This document shows positions 5,452-7,227 of a stretch of DNA of 7,227 nucleotides, in pieces. Position 1 is the first letter of the stretch. Every line of letters begins with the position of its first letter. The notes under the pieces were generated by a model. The model saw only the letters and a list, made by a program, of their open reading frames with translations, was not told the DNA's origin and did no database searches. The position numbers and the translations under genes are program-made. This DNA is from an uncultured Collinsella sp. (GTDB taxonomy: Bacteria; Actinomycetota; Coriobacteriia; Coriobacteriales; Coriobacteriaceae): positions 1 to 7,227 of the forward strand of contig URJD01000086.1 of assembly GCA_900548075.1 (NCBI GenBank), given 5' to 3'.

Positions 5452-5994
5452 GGCAACGCCAAAGCCAGCAAGGACAAAGTCGGGGATAAAGTCGAGCACG
5501 CCCTGGATAGCGTCAGCACCCAGATAGAACGACAGCGAGCACAGCAGGAACACCATGATGATACCGGTGGAACCGATCAGGAAGTGCATCGCGTAGACGC
5601 CCTTAAGGTTGCCCTGGGCAGAGAAAACATCGGCGCGGTCAACCAAAATCGGCAGGGCGGCGTTGAGGATGTTCTTGATGGCAAGGCACAGCGTGGCGAT
5701 GGGCATAGCGAGTGCGATGGCTGCCTCGGTGCTCTGGCCCAGCTGGATAGCGAAGGCACAGGCGAGCACGCCGCCGATCGTCTCATCAGGCGGCACGTAG
5801 GCGCCGATGGAGATCGAGCCCATGAACAGCAGCTCCAGGCTCGCACCGATTGCGAGACCGGACTGCAGGTCCCCCAGCACCAGGCCCACGAGCGGGCACA
5901 GGACGATGGGGCGGAACGCATAGAGCGTACCGAGCTGGTAGTCGAACTTACCAAATGCGGCGATAAGTCCGATGAGGATTGCTTGGGTAAGCAT
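5221..5994 (-). CDS. Mannose-family PTS EIIC component (complete operon)
   Basis: This is a 257-residue channel subunit, opening MLTQAILIGLIAAFGKFDYQ. It has LVGLVLGDLQSGLAIGASLE (35-54), FMGSISIGAYVPPDET (57-72) and GGVLACAFAIQLGQ (74-87), then about five further hydrophobic segments and the acidic tail EGDEDDDF. ATG 5992-5994 is preceded by AAGGGGG. It lies 60 bases after EIIB and overlaps EIID, in the order A-B-C-D. Compared with the orphan EIIC at 2430-3203 it has the same length, about 135 of the first 181 residues in common, and an identical remainder. The most different stretch is residues 101-178, for example CLAIKNIL against ALTIGNIT and STGIIMVF against IWGCVEYF. This is where I would expect any difference in substrate handling, though no residue can be assigned to sugar contact from sequence alone. 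Confidence 0.94.
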   Translation of the reverse strand: MLTQAILIGLIAAFGKFDYQLGTLYAFRPIVLCPLVGLVLGDLQSGLAIGASLELLFMGSISIGAYVPPDETIGGVLACAFAIQLGQSTEAAIALAMPIATLCLAIKNILNAALPILVDRADVFSAQGNLKGVYAMHFLIGSTGIIMVFLLCSLSFYLGADAIQGVLDFIPDFVLAGFGVAANILPAMGFAMLGRLVLTKQLVPFYFLGFLLCSYANVPVLGVALIAIIIGIDKFDLLGLGGAQPQLSAEGDEDDDF

Positions 5995-6021
5995 ACATCC
6001 CCCTTTCCATATAGGACACTA

Positions 6022-6043
6022 CGAAGAACCCGCAGGCTCTTCG
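6022..6043 (-). other. Hairpin in the EIIB-EIIC gap
   Basis: CGAAGAACC (6022-6030) and GGCTCTTCG (6035-6043) form a 9-bp stem with one wobble pair (G-T in the minus-strand transcript) around a 4-base loop, in the 60-base gap between EIIB and EIIC. No T-run follows, so it is not a terminator; it may tune transcript stability or processing between the soluble and membrane components. A smaller 5-bp stem (6562-6574) lies in the EIIA-EIIB gap. Confidence 0.45.
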
Positions 6044-6054
6044 AAATTGAACGC

Positions 6055-6537
6055 CTAGAGCACGCTGGCGCAGTCAACCTTGGGGTCATCGGCCAGGGGT
6101 CGAATCTCGACCTCAACGCCACGATCCAGCATCTCGCGCACATCGGCTTCCTCGGCTGCGGTCAGGAAGATCTGACGAGAGACCTGACGAGCATCGGGGC
6201 GCTTCTCGTCCTTGGGCTTGGTGTTGCCCAGGTTGACCGACTTGATCTGCGGGCAGCCCTCAACAAGCTGCTTTGCCTCAGCGATAGTGGCGACGCAGAT
6301 GATCATCTTGTACTTGTCAGTCACGCCCGAGTTGATAGCCTCGATGGCATTCGCCATATCCTTGATGACGAGCTTGCAGCCGGCAGGCTTGCCCATCTTG
6401 AGCGTCGTCTTCCACACCGGGTCGTTAGCGACCTTATCGCCCACGCAGAAGATGCAGTTGGAGCCAAGGCCCTGAACCCAGGAAACTGCGACCTGGCCAT
6501 GAAGCAGGCGATGGTCAACGCGAAGTAGCTGAATCAT
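6055..6537 (-). CDS. Mannose-family PTS EIIB component
   Basis: EIIB is the cytoplasmic domain that takes phosphate from EIIA and passes it to the sugar during import. The 160-residue protein starts MIQLLRVDHRLLHGQVAVSW; the family's R-x-D-x-R-x-x-H-G-Q-V motif places the phosphorylated histidine at His13. VNLGN (101-105) is the conserved strand seen in LevE- and ManX-type EIIB, and the length is typical of stand-alone members (about 160). I chose ATG 6535-6537 because GGGGGG lies seven bases upstream and the motif then sits at the usual distance from the N-terminus; a TTG at 6550-6552 would only add five non-family residues. It is the only EIIB in the window and probably serves both EIIC-EIID pairs. 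It lies 57 bases after EIIA. Confidence 0.93.
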   Translation of the reverse strand: MIQLLRVDHRLLHGQVAVSWVQGLGSNCIFCVGDKVANDPVWKTTLKMGKPAGCKLVIKDMANAIEAINSGVTDKYKMIICVATIAEAKQLVEGCPQIKSVNLGNTKPKDEKRPDARQVSRQIFLTAAEEADVREMLDRGVEVEIRPLADDPKVDCASVL

Positions 6538-6594
6538 AATGTGACCCCCCAAAGGTCTTGTGCCGTCGTACGGCGTGTCAGTAGGTGCTGCGGA

Positions 6595-7014
6595 TTAGAA
6601 CTCTTCTTCCTCGTCGTCATCGACCAAAAGATCGTTGACAAACTTCACGCGCGTATCGTCCGCAGCGACGATGGCGCGAATCGTCTCCTCAACCGGCGCC
6701 GACTCGTCAGAGAACAGCAGTTGGATGAGCAGAGGAAGGTTCATGTTGGTAACGAGGTATGTGCGGGGACGCGTCTGGACGATCTTGGTGAACTCGTTGT
6801 TGACGCTGCCGCCAAAGAGGTCGGTGCAGACAACGACATCATCGTCGGCAGCCATGCCAGCCAGCAGTTTTTGGGCCTCCTCGGCCACGTCCATGCGGTC
6901 ATCGACGAACATTGAAAGATCGTGGACGTTGTCGCGAGCGCCCGAGAGCAGCTCGACGCTCTCCTTGATGCCGGTGGCGAAGTGCGCATGGCTGGCGATG
7001 ATGTACTGTCTCAT
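6595..7014 (-). CDS. Mannose-family PTS EIIA component
   Basis: EIIA accepts phosphate from HPr and hands it to EIIB. The 139-residue length matches the domain. The N-terminus MRQYIIASHAHFATG aligns with the first strand and active-site loop of ManX-type EIIA; His9 is the expected phosphorylation site, with a second histidine at 11 as in many 'SHGHF' members. TDLFGGSVNN (64-73) is the conserved DLFGGS motif, with valine where proline is common. The protein ends in an acidic tail, DDDEEEEF, similar in style to the EIIC tail. The start ATG 7012-7014 has AGAGGA seven bases upstream. It follows the SIS gene by 46 bases, in what looks like one operon SIS-A-B-C-D. It is the only EIIA in the window. 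Confidence 0.93.
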   Translation of the reverse strand: MRQYIIASHAHFATGIKESVELLSGARDNVHDLSMFVDDRMDVAEEAQKLLAGMAADDDVVVCTDLFGGSVNNEFTKIVQTRPRTYLVTNMNLPLLIQLLFSDESAPVEETIRAIVAADDTRVKFVNDLLVDDDEEEEF

Positions 7015-7060
7015 TCTGTGTTCCTCTCAATAGCCCGGCGCGTTCCCGCACCCGTTTTCT

Positions 7061-7227
7061 TTAGTAGTCGAACTGGTGATAGTAGCGACGATACTTGAGG
7101 TTGTGCTTGGTGACCGTCTCGTAGTAGCGAGCCAGGCGGTCGGTCACGAGCACCGTCAGAATCCACGGGGAGACGATGACGCGGAACTCGTCGTCAAGGC
7201 CGGGGATCGCGAACTCGGCGGTGTCGA
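7061..7227 (-). CDS. Probable SIS-domain sugar-phosphate deglycase/isomerase, C-terminal fragment
   Basis: The last 55 codons of a gene that enters from the right edge end at TAA (7063-7061). The visible protein reads from DTAEFAIPGLDDEFRVIVSP to a final RRYYHQFDY. A late hydrophobic 'SPWILTVLVTDRLARYYE' helix followed by an arginine/tyrosine-rich tail is, as I remember it, typical of FrlB/GfrF-like SIS deglycases, but the SIS core is outside the window and the assignment is inferred. Its position directly upstream of EIIA fits an enzyme that processes the phosphorylated product of this PTS, as with GfrE and GfrF next to GfrABCD in Salmonella. Other sugar-processing enzymes cannot be excluded from this fragment. 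Confidence 0.5.
   Translation of the reverse strand, partial: DTAEFAIPGLDDEFRVIVSPWILTVLVTDRLARYYETVTKHNLKYRRYYHQFDY

Noticed and set aside
5155..6528. Plus-strand open frame (457 codons) opposite EIIC and EIIB
   Set aside because: It runs antisense across two recognisable PTS genes and has repetitive acidic composition with no family resemblance.

Overview
The window looks like part of a carbohydrate-uptake island from a moderately high-GC gut actinobacterium, most likely Coriobacteriia and perhaps Collinsella. This assignment rests on base composition, protein style and the combination of mannose-family PTS genes with SIS-domain enzymes; it is inference and no marker gene is present. Every supported gene is on the minus strand, so transcription runs from high to low coordinates.

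Reading in the direction of transcription, the window opens with the last 55 codons of a gene whose C-terminus resembles SIS-domain sugar-phosphate deglycases or isomerases (7061-7227). A complete mannose-family phosphotransferase system follows: EIIA (6595-7014), EIIB (6055-6537), EIIC (5221-5994) and EIID (4407-5231). A strong intrinsic terminator (4347-4377) closes it. Next, with a good ribosome binding site but no room for its own promoter, is a 10-TM EamA/DMT transporter (3428-4318).

A second unit starts at about 3381 with its own promoter and a long leader. It encodes a second EIIC (2430-3203) and a second EIID (1616-2440) but no EIIA or EIIB. It also ends in an intrinsic terminator (1542-1581), again followed immediately by a secondary transporter, this time an MFS protein (310-1524). 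A regulated intergenic region (140-309) then leads into the first 46 codons of what is probably another SIS-domain enzyme (1-139).

Two things stand out. First, 1044 bp (1617-2660 and 4408-5451) are identical base for base. The block covers all of EIID and the last 76 codons of EIIC and stops inside the EIID stop codon. Upstream of codon 182 the two EIICs fall to about 75% amino-acid identity. This looks like gene conversion that keeps one EIID and EIIC tail homogeneous while the front of EIIC diverges. Second, a bipartite motif, TGGTATTAAA-N11-TGYAT, lies upstream of both the orphan EIIC-EIID unit and the left SIS gene, each time followed by TATAAT and TGGTATC. A third, inverted copy faces the one at the SIS gene. 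The orphan permease and that enzyme are therefore probably one regulon.

Taken together, the locus probably imports and phosphorylates a sugar or amino-sugar conjugate and processes it with SIS enzymes. Fructoselysine or glucoselysine is possible by analogy with Salmonella gfrABCDEF and E. coli frl; N-acetylhexosamines are an alternative. The second EIIC-EIID would broaden the substrate range while borrowing the single EIIA and EIIB. No RNA gene, transposase or CRISPR array was seen.
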